Assembly: GCF_963678635.1 (NCBI RefSeq)
Contig: NC_087069.1
Span: 35,941,959-36,005,958, forward strand
Direction of reading: 5' to 3'
Length of the DNA: 64,000 nucleotides
Source: Symsagittifera roscoffensis
Lineage: Eukaryota > Xenacoelomorpha > Acoela > Convolutidae
The notes beneath the pieces are model-generated. The model ran no database searches. It was given only the letters and a program-made list of their open reading frames with translations, and was not told the DNA's origin. The stretch's first letter is position 1, and each line of letters starts with the position of its first letter. Position numbers and translations under genes: made by a program. This document shows positions 24,001-29,640 of this stretch, piece after piece.

Positions 24001-27000
24001 CTTCACTTTTTTTGAGTTTGTTCACACTTTTCCTATAAACTGTTGGCTATGTTTTCGATTGCTGTCACTATTTTAACTAAAGTTTTTGAGTTCCTGCAAT
24101 TTGTACATTGAAGCAGTTGAACAAAAGCTGCGATATAAAGAAGCGAAACAGCATGAAAAACAACATCAATAAACTTTACACGTTTGTCTCAAATGAAGTA
24201 TAATTTGATTGAAATTACCGAGAAACACAATTGCCATTGTCGTTTCAGTGTGTAACCAAATTCTTAAACAGTACTGAAGCAGACAAAGTCAGATCAGACA
24301 ACTTTTGAAGCGGAAAAAAATTCCTCAAAACTATCGGCAATTTTTTTTACATCAAAATAAGGTATTTCGAGACAACTAAGCCCAATTAAGTCAACTTTTA
24401 AGCTGAAAAACTTTTAAGCTGAAAAACTCCAGAGTGAAAAAAACGAAGACGCACAAAACCAACGGTGTTTTTTTTTCTACAAATTACATGAAAAAAAAAC
24501 AAAATTGATTACATAATCCAAGAAAAAAAAAGCAAATAACGATAATCAGACAGCTTGTAGTTTTATATTGAAGTTTTTCGTTCAAAAAGTTTCAAAATTT
24601 TGAAGAAGAAAAAGGAAATGATAAAACCAGATACTTACGTTGTCACATGCATGGGCGATGTTTTTAGGCAAATAATGCAGAAAATTTCAAGAAAATTGAA
24701 TTCATTATTCAAGTCTCACGTGCAAAATTGGTTACAAAATCTCTTTAAGAAGAAACAGTTAGTAAATCCGCTTTGCGGATCGCTTAGTTGCACACAAATT
24801 GAACATGTTTTTACTGTTTAAGAAACTATATATTTTATAGATTTTTTTCATGCATTCCACGATTCTTTATGATTTATTTCGTAATTGTAATAATGACATG
24901 GGGCTGCGATGTGCCACAATGACACCAATACTTTTTAGCCAGAATCCACACACCACCCACCTGAACTCACCCCCTCCCACTCCCACTGAACCCACTCCCC
25001 TCCCACTGAACCCCCTGAACTCTAAAACTTCAAGCTTACAATGTAAAAGCTAAATCGCTATCATCTTCTGCTCTAGTTCGTTCATAATATAAGTTTCCTT
25101 CCAAATTTTAGCAAAGCGACCCATTCTCATTTCCAGGGGTTAGTCTAGAGAATACGCCACTTTCCGATGTTAATATTGCGGTTTTCTATGCAGTTTTGGA
25201 GTCAAAACGCCCAAATGTCAACTTAAAGTCACCCAGGGATCAACCGGGATCAAACTTCCATATATGGGTACAAAACTCTATGAGGGACCTAACTACCAAG
25301 TTCCATCCAAATCCCATTAATACTGCACAAGTTTTCCCATTCCTAAGATCCATTATCATTTTCTCCCGAAAAAGGCTATTAACACTGGAAGGAGTCGTCG
25401 GAGGTTTTTCACTCACAAGTGGTATTTTTCGGGTTTCGTATCTTATGTCGGTTGCCGCAATGAAATATTTATGCCACCCTTCAATATTTCGCGTTAATTA
25501 CCTATTTCCGGTCTAAGGGGATGTTTTTTCAAGTGCTAATAGCTTCTGATCCACCCTATGGAAATAGTTCAAAATGTAACACAAGATGTATCTTGCCACT
25601 ACTTATCAACCCTCCGAGTTTCAGCTCCCTGCGTTCATTGGAGGCCGAGACACGATTTCCGGAAGTTAGGGGTGGGTTTGTTTACTTAAGGCATAAAACC
25701 GGAAGCGGGGGTCCTAGGGTTGTGGGGTTCCAAACTTAAGCTTCTCTCAACTAGGCCTACAACATCCTAAAACTTGAGCCCAATACCGCCGCTAGTTTCC
25801 GAGTTCCGATAAGGCGATTTACACTTCCGGGGACCGTTATCACTTGCCCCCAAGGGTCTGAGGGGTCCTGTTTTTTGTATGCCTGGGTCAAATCATCTCT
25901 AATCTCGCTCCTCTTAATGTCATAACATTAGCTTCCTGAGTTCTATATTTCGGTAGGTTTCGCCGATTTGTAAAACTTTACTTTCTGGCATAGAAGGGAC
26001 GATATCTTCGAAAGTTGATCTATTTCGAACTCGACCCTTTGTTTACTGTACTACTCAACTTCATGACTAACGGATCTTACTTTCAGGTCACTATAGTATG
26101 TAATACAGTAAAATCACAAATTCTACAAACATAAGAAAGTAACAAAAATATCAAAGTTAGGCAGAAAAAAATTAAATTGAATAACAAGTAACCAACGTAA
26201 CCAATTTTAGTTTAAAACGTAGAAAAACTTTTTTATGCGTTGAATTTCGTATCTCAGTAAAGTGGAAAAAAAATTATTATAATTTATTTTCTTTGTTAGT
26301 GTCCTCAAAAGTGAAAAAAAAATCGATGTTTATGGATGAAAAAAGGATTTTGTTGCCTCAAAAAATAGTATTATTATAATTCAATTTTAATTGATAATAA
26401 TCAATTTGTTTTCACTTTTGTGGATACTTACAAGGAAACTCAGTTATAATTGATTTTTGTTTTTGGCGGGTACTTTATCCAATGCGTGTACTTATTGTCG
26501 CCATAGGTTACAGACATGTTTATGGGTGTTTTGATAATTTCATATATCATATAATCGTATAATCGTATCAAATTCAATAAACATATAATCGTATCGAAGC
26601 AGCCCGAAGCAAACATGCTTTCAGACCTGAAAAAAATGTTTTTTTTTCTAAGCAGATCCCAATTAGGAGATTCCAGATTCGCAGTTACATAATCAATATG
26701 GAGACACTTGCAAAGGAAGTTTCCACTTGCAGTTCAGATGACGTGCACACAGAAGAGGAGAAAGCGTGTGTGTTAGGAGAGCAGATGTCCTACAGACGGC
26801 CGAAGGAGGGCGCCCAGACATGCAAATTGCACAGTTCAGATGAGGGACACACACATGTGAGTTTCAAGTTTGAGCAAGTCGAAAAGTAGTTTTTAAGTTG
26901 GAAAAAAAATTCTAAAAATTTCGGTATAACCCAGGATCTGCAAAACGATAATCATGTTCGTATGATGGGTATTAAGTTAGTTTCAAACAAAAAAAAAACA

Positions 27001-27919
27001 ATTTTGTCTGGATAATCTTTTGAGTCGACGCATTGTGGCCGAAAATTGCATATTTATTCCTAATCTTAAGAGAAAAATCACAAAATTAACATATAAACGT
27101 TCACTTTTTTGATATGCAGGGTTAATCTAAATTGGTGCAAAAAAAATGAGTGAAACAATTCGAAATAAGGAAGAAGTTCATTTTAAAATAGACCCCACTA
27201 CTAAATACACCAAATAGAGATTTCGCTTTGGATTACAAAAATTGTTAAGTTTTTTTAATCCAAATCGTTAAATTTACATTGTTGTGCATTGGGAGGGGAG
27301 CGATGGTCCGAGATATAGTTCAAAAATTTTAGAAAATGTAAAAAAGGCGTTTCATTTACCATTTGTTTCAATATTAAATTTAATTTTTTTGCAGGAAGCT
27401 TGTGAGTGCACAGATGAAGATTTCGAATGCGACTTTGGCTTCGAGCGAGAAGAAAAAGAAAACTCCGATTCCTCCGACGACGCGGAAACTTTATCCTGCA
27501 AACCTCTTCACATGTCGGAAATGAACACGACTTCCATCTGTTTTCACAAGCTGTATCTCGAACATCAGAAGTTTTTCAATACAACGGGGTACAGAAAAAT
27601 CGCTTCTGATAATTGCAAGGGGGGCAGAGAGAAGTACTTCAACGATCTGAAAACTTACCCATTTGAAATTCTATGCACTAAAGAAGATTATTATGTCGCA
27701 GGTCAAGACAAGTTGGTTCAGAAAGCACAAGGAAGCTCAAATATCGGAATCGTGCTCGGAATTCTGATGTTTATTGTATTTATATTATGTACTGGATTAT
27801 TTGTTGTTTATCTTGTCAAGGTGAAAAAGTATAGAATCAAATTGCCTTCCGTTTCAATGCCGAATTTCCGGTCCTTTGCATCTGATTTTGGATTCAATAA
27901 ATTCCAAAACGAAGTTTAA
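1..27919 (+). CDS. Sortilin-like VPS10-domain receptor gene, 3' ten exons (5' end outside window)
   Basis: Type I membrane sorting receptor of the VPS10/sortilin family, expected to carry cargo between Golgi, endosomes and cell surface. Coding exons join as 1-87, 3430-3611, 4038-4196, 4587-4707, 19157-19309, 20026-20200, 21014-21165, 21963-22051, 26656-26856 and 27395-27919. All nine introns are GT-AG and every phase matches, giving about 614 codons to the stop. Seen in the product: propeller-type repeats (YTSTDAGDVW, LYVSDSAHVSYSLS, TRNNGGSW, SWDRGHCWYNY), a cysteine-rich 10CC module (CTDEDFECDFGFER), one membrane helix and a 33-residue tail. The family normally has about 800 residues, so the N-terminal part lies upstream of base 1. 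The tail has no acidic dileucine (DxxLL) signal as in mammalian sortilin. Intron 4 is 14.4 kb because of mobile elements. Which VPS10 subtype this is (sortilin or SorCS) is inferred from the 10CC domain being followed directly by the membrane helix. Confidence 0.88.
2227..2390 (+). repeat. hAT-like repeat, diverged left-end fragment
   Basis: Begins CAGGGGTCGATCTAGG, close to the CAGGGGCGGATCTAGG end at 45698, and shares the downstream sequence (AAATTGATTT... CCTATTT... CACCGCAG). The terminal sequence resembles hAT-superfamily ends. That assignment is an inference. Confidence 0.55.
2497..3412. mobile_element. CCCGGGTTGACC-ended MITE-like element, copy 1
   Basis: The ends are inverted: CCCGGGTTGACC at 2497 and GGTCAACCCG at 3402. 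Inside are repeated blocks of the type TGCTTATCATACAATTCCAT in both orientations, and a middle part (TGTTCGTGACCGAA...) shared with copies at about 43050-44241 and 46574-47333. It has no coding capacity. It ends 17 bases before exon b of the VPS10 gene, so that exon's pyrimidine tract abuts the element. Confidence 0.65.
3430..3611 (+). CDS. VPS10 receptor exon b
   Basis: Acceptor TTTTCGTAG at 3421-3429, donor GTAAAC at 3612. Encodes HRCDLEKHRCRML...SLYTSTDAGDVWNRAQ, with the STDxGxxW propeller motif of VPS10 proteins. This acceptor was chosen because it is the one that keeps the phase left by exon a. Confidence 0.8.
4038..4196 (+). CDS. VPS10 receptor exon c
   Basis: Acceptor AATTCAG, donor GTACAA. 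159 bases, phase 0 on both sides. Encodes the propeller strand motif LYVSDSAHVSYSLSMKN, matching the 'LYxSDxxGxxFxLSLxN' pattern of sortilins. Confidence 0.85.
4264..4545 (-). repeat. hAT-like repeat, inverted copy
   Basis: Ends with TAGATCCGCCCCTG at 4545, the reverse complement of the CAGGGGCGGATCTA end at 45698. The GGGGGCGCCGAAAAAACG inner boundary is also shared in reverse. Non-coding. It lies between exons c and d. Confidence 0.6.
4587..4707 (+). CDS. VPS10 receptor exon d
   Basis: Acceptor TTTCAG, donor GTAGTT. Encodes EKLVRGRVGVERLGSLESVF...VMFITRNN. The last codon is completed by exon e to give the NNGGSW motif typical of VPS10 domains, which confirms a join across the 14.4-kb intron. 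Confidence 0.85.
5010..5210 (+). repeat. hAT-like repeat fragment, target of the BEL insertion
   Basis: Shares AAAAATTGCGTTTTTTCGGCGCGC and the ATATATTGGCGCCAA block with the copy at 45698-46012. The BEL/Pao element is inserted directly after it, with target duplicate GGGAC at 5211-5215. Confidence 0.6.
5216..5652 (-). repeat. 3' LTR of the antisense BEL element
   Basis: 437 bases, identical to 14504-14940 by eye. It is followed in element direction by the GTCCC (GGGAC on plus) target duplicate. Confidence 0.95.
5518..5602 (-). promoter_or_regulatory. tRNA-like Pol III promoter block inside the 3' LTR
   Basis: In element direction TTGGCCGAGTGGCC (A-box-like, 5583-5596) is followed about 45 bases later by GGTTCGAGTCC (B box, 5529-5539). 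The arrangement is that of a leucine/serine-type tRNA with a long variable region. A T6 run (about 5466-5471) lies downstream and could end Pol III transcription. The acceptor stem pairs poorly, so this is tRNA-derived rather than a working tRNA gene. The same block is at 14806-14890 in the other LTR. Confidence 0.6.
5634..9779 (-). CDS. pol: BEL/Pao pol polyprotein (protease, RT, RNase H, integrase)
   Basis: 1381 codons, uninterrupted. Visible in order: the second part of a zinc-knuckle array (CPKPEC...H, residues 15-25), a DUF1758-type aspartic protease with CDSAST near residue 97, reverse transcriptase with FYMDDY near 510, RNase H region (FGDSSQD near 688, KLELQAALL, WTDSTTVLQWL near 766; Peptidase_A17/Pao type), HHCC integrase zinc finger (HHKHFHQG...CVTCRKRK, 1010-1050), DDE integrase core (GVDYFGP near 1083, SDNGTNF near 1146, HHGGSWERL near 1190) and a DUF5641-like C-terminal domain. 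The protease has DSA where DTG/DSG is usual. The ORF is open from upstream in a frame one base off gag, so its first residues may not be a true start. Confidence 0.93.
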   Translation of the reverse strand: MAIIVSGNVLEQKKCPKPECDSTHNVLLHGAERIFPRKENSNVSNKAGTNKSKENTNTSTHAAVSDVHDIESSKGLLPIATLGVSSDVTSLLTLVLCDSASTHSWVSSSLVNRLGLVGEPVNLSISGFNSTTVVETQRVKFTVSSEPNNSDFVFSLCAYVKDNIRIGSELINIADLQNKYPQLAPIKPIQYTYEDVEVIIRQDYYHAVRPIEFILGDDKNSPCSVRLPIGWVLSGPLPPSGNSTSSCFKCVVEDSSLTDQIKSWYELESYGAFKQVDARSAADKHALSILNSETVHNGERYIVPMLWIDSNVSLPNNYYSSLAQFKSLERRLSKDPELRERYAETIREDIRKGYVVTVEPHDPRKRSDREWYLPHHPVLNPNKPGKVRRVLNGASKFHGTSLNKSLLVGPDLLQNLIFVLLRFRQHKYAVSADIEGMFLQVGVLARDQISLRFLWREDTTSDVVVHQYTRHIFGARDSPACANFALQKTATDNMSTYPEAASVVNEKFYMDDYLDSFENVTQAIKTSRDLVSLLKLGGFNLTKFVSNADEITSAMNLEESETSSSPIKEICNGAEQSSHVLGLKWDHTKDTLVVSRGVDRPLDKAITQRTVLSFVSSVFDPVGLVAPYTVRARLLLKDIWKISGQSWDDELPEDIRDKFLEWHSGLPLLGQLTIPRCYFTELVDQIELHMFGDSSQDVFCAVGFLRARLASSHKTQISFIFGKARVAPMKALSIPKLELQAALLATRLKDDILTALTVSINHVFMWTDSTTVLQWLNSTEKLPVFVANRVGEILESTTIDEWHHVLSGDNPADTGTRGISSEALKDSSWVIGPSILRTTDWPFIPDERVINKIRLKGPSCDVDNCLETSSSFVTDVTSIKHPEHEFNWERFSSFTRYKRVVAFILRVLPSHKHFRGKDLRITDPTELDIAESKLIHLAQMESFPVELKTLTAGKPIKNSSKIATYSPFIGPAGIIRSTGRIVRLVDTEFDTKHPIILDARHTLVRLLARSLHHKHFHQGLDYMRSVLNMKYAILGLRRLLRSIENRCVTCRKRKASTIQPIMSDLPVERLGYKQPLFNHTGVDYFGPLYVPVRRSTEKRWGFLFTCLTTRAVHLEIVPSLDTSSCVMGIERFVARRGTPSTIWSDNGTNFVGAEKELLACIKSWNGMAPTIFAHKGVTWKFNPPGAPHHGGSWERLVRSVKRVLYDILGSRRVTEEVLGTTLCLVEQALNSRPITPVSTDSRELEALTPNHFLLGQHATSFPSLLPGEHFDHKKMYVRAQSYANAIWSRWLREYVPSLNKRVKWHTHSDFTLKTGDLVWVIEPDSPRGYYPLARIVKLNYGQDGCARSALVRTATREVTRPTVKLAPVLPSSGGEDVAMQM
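5653..5666 (-). other. Polypurine tract of the antisense BEL element
   Basis: In element direction an AGGGGGGGAGGA run directly precedes the 3' LTR. This is the expected position of the plus-strand primer. Confidence 0.75.
9718..12366 (-). CDS. gag: BEL/Pao gag protein
   Basis: 882 codons. The likely translation start is the methionine of KNMDEKFQSK, 18 codons after the first ATG, since that ATG aligns with the start region of the second copy. Residues about 200-265 are charged and likely coiled coil, 290-570 are proline/serine/glycine-rich, and 590-790 contain the DUF1759-type capsid region (WKLAQFDGNPLNWHEWFGQF). Near the C-terminus are zinc-knuckle cysteines (CVLCKGSHALWNC, CFACLNGNHSFRQC). 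It stops 62 bases inside the pol ORF. At the junction an A7 run is one base longer than in the other copy, where gag and pol are in one frame. Confidence 0.92.
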   Translation of the reverse strand: MIVFYKRASVKYCQFVKNMDEKFQSKIRKLFETRLNLENELLKGHSLLLEYIENNSRTTKIDNAVFKCKIALEKAVDVNEQLIRLAGKTENPEKIIAQQDLWLKKVTEMNDKVMHEAQSYKMSLEPSSFPAAGITGGKGSLQQTRSETSSRSHKTSDSAARVSENRSKVSNQSKDSRKLDSHKSDKSASTRHTSTVRTMSSSEKRHELALVKRRHEELERQYQVSLRLKEQENRLKFEQSQLELEQLAENHKKQLIEMELKAFELEDSSSEVSEKVAESNLTGVSQPISKVATDRTNDWVDSVSSQAPPDVASALGLQAFTRVPISSGPTTSALLANAIHTSNSHNHEHTAFSDPGIHSYGHRAMPQFGSASRLPLQASVSFPASVPFPVNNMHSSAHVSPPSAVPLQTMSSNITNGSFAIAQPESLPVPMLPAQPGSGFVSLSPAFAGGGFSSSGVNPTPVFFSAPNCHAAPAQTQHNLPFVPHTVSPSINDYYTSDANLWRLAATTPIVTPAQCCNAGNIFSNVTTIVPSCNTAAPYTSGGTVYFNTPPVHPQHVPHFVNQTNTGYQPVSEDCAPSPAYPNQGCSSDRPLSARELAELLMHSRKDHLPEWKLAQFDGNPLNWHEWFGQFKSTVDSAVLTDDTKLTYLKTLVTGKAKTAIAEFSYSGVMYKDALATLQRKFGQPHAIVGAHLDKLNTFPPLKMHNSENVISFSSAISGLVAVFKSLSFNDDLKSVNLLNQAVTKLPPNLKEAWSMHTVRHNWQRPTLLDFNNWLKEKAEGHERLRLLSSKAKNEEPVKPKTTKVFAANSQVSSKAQDKSKFPPCVLCKGSHALWNCAVFKEKNATQRAKYVAEQKLCFACLNGNHSFRQCSRAKKVPEARV
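12406..13143 (-). CDS. Accessory ORF upstream of gag in BEL element (possible SGNH/GDSL-like hydrolase)
   Basis: 245 codons between leader and gag, also present (broken) in the second copy at 33950-34606, so it belongs to the element. The shared part begins at SPKCMVFILGASSLDHALRKLP. A hydrophobic strand followed by GASS resembles block I of SGNH hydrolases (GDS, here GAS), and LVIWHDLNNNSISRH and CAIVYCRRNGTEDI could be later strands with Asn/His. I cannot place a clear DxxH block, so the fold is a guess. The C-terminal third is basic (KTRKKRNRLPLKARKA). The first 30 codons differ from the other copy. A CCCCTAAG|T site just before the shared part could be a splice acceptor for a subgenomic mRNA. 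Typical BEL elements are not known to me to carry such an ORF. Confidence 0.6.
   Translation of the reverse strand: MCVVGVQPTYLIFQPHWYLSVTKPSHRSPKCMVFILGASSLDHALRKLPAPSQKRVKDTCFTKPGLSLNFNARDSQKTIQYYLHHYLSHRNDLVIWHDLNNNSISRHRSNNNRKLSSEQLVNLLLRYRTNICAIVYCRRNGTEDIEESLGSTGILVLNVVKDFISKRKAKDQVLIEKYKELHQPPSLELKTLLLLRRYSANLNILKTRKKRNRLPLKARKAIRNRLQVEALRRQVPPSCKLMLIY
13850..14480 (-). repeat. Repeat-rich leader of the antisense BEL element
   Basis: No gene. On the plus strand it holds about a dozen TTCGGCCAAAC/GGCCAA motifs (14050-14350), two and a half copies of a 23-base unit containing CTTACAGGCTCCTCGTCTGT (13976-14036), and three TGTTGCAATACTCG units (14420-14460) that echo the LTR start. This part is not shared with the second BEL copy, which has UTX-like sequence here instead. 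Confidence 0.6.
14483..14500 (-). other. Primer-binding site of the antisense BEL element
   Basis: In element direction TGGCGCCCCACAAGGGA starts three bases after the LTR. It begins TGG, which is complementary to a tRNA 3' CCA end. The identity of the primer tRNA was not determined. Confidence 0.75.
14504..14940 (-). repeat. 5' LTR of the antisense BEL element
   Basis: 437 bases, beginning TGTTGCAATG and ending GAGCGCACA in element direction. It contains a TATAAAA box (GCATATAAAATAAG), a tRNA-like block with A and B boxes, a T6 run and a conserved hairpin. No difference from the other LTR was found. Confidence 0.95.
14806..14890 (-). promoter_or_regulatory. tRNA-like Pol III promoter block inside the 5' LTR
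   Basis: Same sequence as 5518-5602, with the A-box-like TTGGCCGAGTGGCC at 14871-14884 and the B box at 14817-14827 (minus strand). Confidence 0.6.
14946..16206 (-). pseudogene. Non-LTR retrotransposon fragment, C-terminal reverse transcriptase and zinc knuckle
   Basis: Minus-strand relic, truncated at its 5' side. It reads TTLSQADTPEEAAANLQP, then KINMDAGKIEAMFFSL, EHPVTLGISLDPEVAFTEH, RNNILRSLSGKKWG and LRHLYKAYVRPGGIYGSG, typical of the palm-to-thumb part of APE-type non-LTR retrotransposon polyproteins. Further on it reads EDAEHFLLHCPHWEDERKK, the usual C-terminal CCHC-type knuckle. At least two frame breaks and a stop (CIGKWD*) show it is dead. It directly abuts the BEL target duplicate. 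Confidence 0.8.
16207..17676. other. Intron DNA with remnants of the TATCATACAATTCCAT repeat
   Basis: No gene. Short blocks around 16260-16480 and 17035-17120 share the GCTTGTTATACAATTTTCAT units of the CCCGGGTTGACC element family but lack its ends. Confidence 0.5.
17679..18408. mobile_element. Fold-back MITE with about 290-base inverted arms, Tc1/mariner-type ends
   Basis: Begins CAGTGCTGATTAAAATTATC and ends with its near-complement ...TTTAAATCAGCACTG, flanked on both sides by TA. The left arm (17679 to about 17970) is repeated in reverse at about 18115-18408 with scattered changes, including the GGACAAAACGAACAAAACTT, TTGGGTTAA and ACAAAAATGGGTCATTTTGG blocks. Short ORFs inside it are not genes. 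Confidence 0.85.
19157..19309 (+). CDS. VPS10 receptor exon e
   Basis: Acceptor TTCCAG, donor GTGAGG. Begins with the completed GGSW motif and then reads HRASVNHTPCSRCMSMMD and an acidic, tyrosine-rich stretch. The start is fixed by phase with exon d. Confidence 0.82.
20026..20200 (+). CDS. VPS10 receptor exon f
   Basis: Acceptor TTTGCAG, donor GTAAGT. Encodes HKNIPGFALSYIE, which corresponds to the 'NAPGLVxAxG' blade of sortilins, then ATVDAGKEFFAIPNRGS. It ends two bases into a glutamine codon. Confidence 0.85.
21014..21165 (+). CDS. VPS10 receptor exon g
   Basis: Acceptor TTATTCAG, donor GTGAGA. Encodes FLVDGDVLVDFGSV and then SLSWDRGHCWYNY, the well-conserved 'SxDxGxCWxxY' motif near the end of the VPS10 propeller. 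Confidence 0.88.
21232..21346 (+). repeat. Short intronic hairpin, 45-base arms, 25-base loop
   Basis: The left arm (21232-21276) is the reverse complement of the right arm (21302-21346) with 40 of 45 Watson-Crick pairs, one G-T and four mismatches. It lies in the intron after exon g of the VPS10 gene, on the transcribed strand. It could be a miRNA-like precursor or a tiny fold-back element. Confidence 0.7.
21963..22051 (+). CDS. VPS10 receptor exon h
   Basis: Acceptor TGTTTCAG, donor GTAGGA. Encodes ADPEHSSVELLVFEG...LETWKTL, matching the last propeller blade ('PGxxSxxVxIxG...W'). It closes in phase 0. Confidence 0.85.
23385..23684 (+). CDS. Possible first exon of a nested type II membrane protein
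   Basis: Open frame of 99 codons in intron h of the VPS10 gene: 38 mostly basic residues, then a clear membrane helix (LILSCLCFLTILIALALLYG), then a stem-like stretch. A perfect GTAAGT donor lies at its end (...GAATT|GTAAGT), so the stop may be avoided by splicing. The layout is that of Golgi type II enzymes, but I see no catalytic exon downstream. It may be chance. Confidence 0.3.
   Translation: MRWFLEILQDKTPNFSYGKFVIGRFQKYLFNAKFNSFRLILSCLCFLTILIALALLYGCHVKLMIPTFPTLVPEREFIGRESLKAQMINLKKSNKLLEL
24945..25020 (+). repeat. C-rich minisatellite
   Basis: Irregular repeats of CCCACTGAACCC / CCTCCCACT in otherwise A/T-rich intron. Confidence 0.7.
25080..26050. other. Compositionally distinct non-coding block
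   Basis: About 1 kb of more balanced base composition than the surrounding intron, with phrases such as ACCAAGTTCCATCCAAATCCC. Its open frames (up to 106 codons) lack recognisable domains and cluster on the plus strand. It is probably an old repeat, not identified. Confidence 0.35.
26656..26856 (+). CDS. VPS10 receptor exon i (start of 10CC module)
   Basis: Donor GTGAGT at 26857, phase 0. Encodes EEEKACVLGEQMSYRRPKEG, matching the 'CxLGxxxxYxRRK' segment of the sortilin 10CC domain. The acceptor at 26655 has a long pyrimidine tract. A second in-phase acceptor, TTCCAG at 26676, would shorten the exon by seven codons. Confidence 0.8.
27395..27919 (+). CDS. VPS10 receptor last exon: 10CC module, membrane helix, tail
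   Basis: Acceptor TTTTTTTGCAG. Begins EACECTDEDFECDFGFER, the hallmark of the sortilin 10CC domain, with further cysteines at SCKPL, ICFHK, NCKGG and LCTKE. A hydrophobic segment (about 27740-27815) is followed by basic KVKKYR and a short tail ending FGFNKFQNEV. ATTAAA-like polyadenylation signals lie downstream at about 27925 and 28000. Confidence 0.92.
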   Translation, partial: EACECTDEDFECDFGFEREEKENSDSSDDAETLSCKPLHMSEMNTTSICFHKLYLEHQKFFNTTGYRKIASDNCKGGREKYFNDLKTYPFEILCTKEDYYVAGQDKLVQKAQGSSNIGIVLGILMFIVFILCTGLFVVYLVKVKKYRIKLPSVSMPNFRSFASDFGFNKFQNEV

Positions 27920-28259
27920 CTCGATTAAAGTTAAGATTTAGTACTATTAGTTGATGTGTTTATTAACTTGATTTAGCTTCAATGTGTATTTTGTTGTAAT
28001 TAAATGGATATAATTTAAATTTCAAAATCAATTTTTCGTTGCAGTTTATGTCAAGGAAAAACTTCCAACAGATTGAAATACAATTCTTCCGTTTGTTTCT
28101 TTTAGAAGTTTTAACAAATAATTTGCTTCTCCAGAAAACTTAGTTTAGCATTTCGAAATGAGCATTTTTTGCATAAAAATCGCTCGAAATTATAAGTGAA
28201 ATGGGTCAACAATTGTGGACACCATTTATAGATATATGAAAAAGCTAACAAAACATTTT

Positions 28260-28890
28260 TGGTTAAGCACATTGTGCTTAGATCCGCATTGCCCGCATAG
28301 AACTCACAAAAGCACGCACTTTAACGCCTAATTTTTTGTTCCGACTTTCGATACGAAAGTAACGGAATATTTGTGCTCGGGGTGGGTTTTTTTTTTCTTC
28401 AGACAAATTTCGACTTTTTAACTGGCCATTTTTCAAGGAATTGTTTTATATCAGTCAAAAAGTATTGTTGTCCTGAGCTCAAATTTGAAAAGATATTTCA
28501 CCTGTGATGATTTTTCGTAAAGTTACGGGGGTTTAAAGATTGCCATTTTAGCCAATTTGGGACAAATAACGCGCGATATATTTCGCGCTATTAACGTGTA
28601 AGCGGAGATTTAATCCGTCTTAGAAATCGTTTCAAATTGGCTGACAGAAGCTTATTTGCCATGACTGATTTTATGGCAAAGAACGAAGTTTACAAGGAAT
28701 GAAGTTTTTCCTTTTGTACTTAATATGGCGTGTGGAGGGATGATTTTTATGAAAAAATTCAAATTTTAGAATTTTTTTTTTCATTTTATTTAATTTCATT
28801 TAATTTTGTAATGTTATTACTGCTCCATAGACTTTAAAAGGCAGTCGCAACATTCAGGGCTTCGCCCTGATACGAGCAGTCTTGTTTTGT
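28260..28890 (+). repeat. Interspersed repeat family R28 (copy 1)
   Basis: The part around TTTCGTATCGAAAGT...GTAAAGTTACGG...CAATTTGGGACAA...CGCGCTATTA...ATGGCGTGTGGAGGGATGAT is present in reverse at 46060-46510, and the ACGAGCAGTCTTGTTTTGTTT end recurs in reverse near 55190. No coding capacity. Confidence 0.6.
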
Positions 28891-29029
28891 TTTGGATTCC
28901 ATCGTAATTATTACTTGATAACATATCGGATCTTTTCGCATATCATCACAAATCTTGCGTTTTCAAACAAAATTGTCATTTTGCGCCATCCCGCACCGAG
29001 CGCCCAAGGATTCTAATCAAATGTAATGG

Positions 29030-29640
29030 ATTCCCGAGACAAAAATATTCCATTATAATTCATGAAAGACAAAAAAAATTCAGACTACGAAATCGAATAT
29101 ATTGCCATTATAATCGATTTATTTTTGAAAAACAATAATCCATTAAAATCCATTATATTGGATTAATAACCCATTGTTTTTGGCAAGGAAACAGTTACTT
29201 TTGCCAAAACAATCCATTATAACCCATTATAACCGATTATAATCCTTTTTAATTTAGAGCTAAATTCGATTATTTTGCAGAAAGTTTGCAATTTTTGCAC
29301 GAAATTTGCAAACATTATGGCTGGGGGTGGTAAACTGGGGTGGTAAACTGCTGGGGTGGGGGGTAACCTGGGGGAGGGGAAGAGAGGGGTAAACTGAGAT
29401 GAATTGAAAATGTAGAGACAAAAAATATAAAAATTTTAGTGTGAAAAGTAACATTTTATGAAACGTAAGACAGAGCAACTGCACTATACAGGAAAAGAGA
29501 TAATTTCAAAAAATGTAAATTTTATGATTAAATTCTCGAAAAGGTCAATTATAATGGATTATAGAAAAATATAATGAATTATATTGGCATAAAAAACGTC
29601 AAACCGATTCAATTGAGACTTATAATGATCTTTAATTGAG
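29030..29640 (+). repeat. CCATTATAAY-rich simple repeats with a G-rich minisatellite inside
   Basis: About a dozen ATTATAATCC/GATT-type units in 29040-29255 and again at 29540-29640, similar to 2085-2170. Between them, 29320-29396 holds GGGGTGGTAAACTG repeats with many G3-G6 runs. Confidence 0.6.

Larger units (their letters stand above)
22052..26655 (+). other. Intron h of the VPS10 receptor gene
   Basis: 4.6 kb, A/T-rich. It contains a possible nested small exon (23385-23684), a C-rich minisatellite (24945-25020) and a block of different base composition (about 25080-26050). No other coding sequence is supported. Confidence 0.55.
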
